From: Pseudomonadota bacterium | GTDB taxonomy: Bacteria; Pseudomonadota; Alphaproteobacteria; Rhizobiales; Rhizobiaceae | Direction: 5' to 3' | Assembly (NCBI GenBank): GCA_023393575.1 | Contig: JAEWKX010000228.1 | Span: 1-6,207, forward strand | Length of the DNA: 6,207 nucleotides | Shown here: piece by piece, positions 5,766-6,207 of the stretch | Numbering within the stretch: the first letter of the stretch is position 1 | How the letters are laid out: each line of letters begins with the position of its first letter | The notes under the pieces: model-generated | Told to the model about the DNA's origin: nothing | Databases searched by the model: none | What the model saw: the letters and a program-made list of their open reading frames with translations, nothing else | Position numbers and translations under genes: made by a program

Positions 5766-6207
5766 ATGAAAACAGTTGCAGCCGGACACACTTTTGCGAG
5801 CGCGGCGCTCAGGTGGCTGCCGCTTGCTCTGGTTCTTGCATTCGCCGGGCCGACGGCCAGTCGGGCGGAGACGACCCCCTGGGCTTCCAACGAGGGCGGC
5901 CGAATGCGGCTGATCGCGCTTCCTCCCGCACGCGACGGTACGGTGCGCGGCGCCCTTCAGATCGAGCCCAATCCCGGCTGGATCACCTATTGGCGGGAGC
6001 CGGGAGATGCCGGGATCCCGCCGCAGCTGATGTTGCCGGCAGAGGCCGGAGTCAGTCTCAAGAGGCTTGCCTATCCGGTGCCGAAACGCATCACCAGTGG
6101 CGACCTGCAGGATATCGGCTATGACCATCCCGTCACCCTTCCCTTCGATCTGAGGGTGGAGGACGCAACCAAGGCGCTCGACGTCGGCGTCTCGGCCTTC
6201 GTCGGTG
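5766..6207 (+). CDS. Exported protein with DsbD N-terminal-like (DsbC-type interaction) domain, 3' truncated
   Basis: This frame runs open from ATG at 5766 to the right edge, 147 complete codons. Residues 1-34 form a signal peptide: positively charged start, hydrophobic WLPLALVLAFAG, and a cut near SRA before ETTPW. The mature part carries the signature of the thiol:disulfide interchange protein DsbD N-terminal domain (ScsB-like proteins): NPGWITYWREPGDAGIPPQL, then YPVPKRITSGDLQDIGYDHPV and LPFDLRV. In this family a pair of cysteines would be expected just beyond the window edge. The family passes reducing electrons to periplasmic proteins. Full-length members may continue into membrane and thioredoxin domains, but many rhizobial ones are stand-alone periplasmic proteins, and this cannot be decided here. 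In-frame TAG at 5751-5753 leaves 5766 as the first ATG, though its ribosome binding site is poor. It is divergent from yqgE. Confidence 0.85.
   Translation, partial: MKTVAAGHTFASAALRWLPLALVLAFAGPTASRAETTPWASNEGGRMRLIALPPARDGTVRGALQIEPNPGWITYWREPGDAGIPPQLMLPAEAGVSLKRLAYPVPKRITSGDLQDIGYDHPVTLPFDLRVEDATKALDVGVSAFVG

Noticed and set aside
5516..6128. Open frames on both strands over the start of the DsbD-like gene (plus 5516-6124, minus 5613-6128)
   Set aside because: They span the yqgE/DsbD-like divergent region in wrong frames, show no domain signatures, and conflict with the signal peptide and DsbD-N motifs of the frame beginning at 5766.
1..6207. Search by eye for CRISPR repeats, tRNA genes, insertion-sequence ends or phage attachment sites
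   Set aside because: No regularly spaced repeats, cloverleaf-like sequences, transposase genes or long terminal inverted repeats were seen. Coding density and style are uniform across the window.

Overview
The window looks like chromosomal DNA from an alphaproteobacterium, most likely of the order Hyphomicrobiales (Rhizobium/Agrobacterium/Ensifer relatives). This rests on high GC judged by eye, the gene families present, and a general-stress (EcfG/RpoE2-type) promoter, which is an alphaproteobacterial signature. I see no mobile element, tRNA, rRNA or CRISPR array; it reads as ordinary core-genome sequence, with a membrane c-di-GMP signalling protein as its most interesting gene.

Layout. The plus strand opens inside an M16-family zinc peptidase gene that has lost its 5' end at the window edge (to 1028). 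After a 123-base spacer come a RimJ/RimL-type GNAT acetyltransferase (1152-1763) and a large sensor protein (1760-4666). These two overlap by four bases (ATGA). The sensor has a signal peptide, a periplasmic domain, seven membrane segments, PAS, a GGDEF domain with altered motif SGDQF, and an EAL domain whose catalytic residues all look intact. It is therefore best read as a c-di-GMP phosphodiesterase controlled by periplasmic/membrane and PAS inputs. A strong hairpin at 4686-4716 separates it from the convergent minus-strand genes.

On the minus strand lie a CsbD-like stress protein (4739-4930) and a YqgE/AlgH-family protein (5017-5622). The csbD-like gene has a strong ribosome binding site that fixes its start, and upstream of it a match to the EcfG promoter (GGAAC, 16 bases, CGTT). 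This predicts induction in the general stress response independently of yqgE. Divergent from yqgE, across 143 bases, begins an exported DsbD-N-terminal-like protein (from 5766) that runs off the right edge.

Functional links are loose: periplasm/envelope quality control (M16 peptidase, DsbD-like protein), stress (CsbD) and second-messenger signalling (EAL protein). I found no convincing undescribed multi-gene system. The points most worth follow-up are the degenerate-GGDEF/active-EAL architecture, its translational coupling to an acetyltransferase, and the EcfG promoter on the csbD-like gene.
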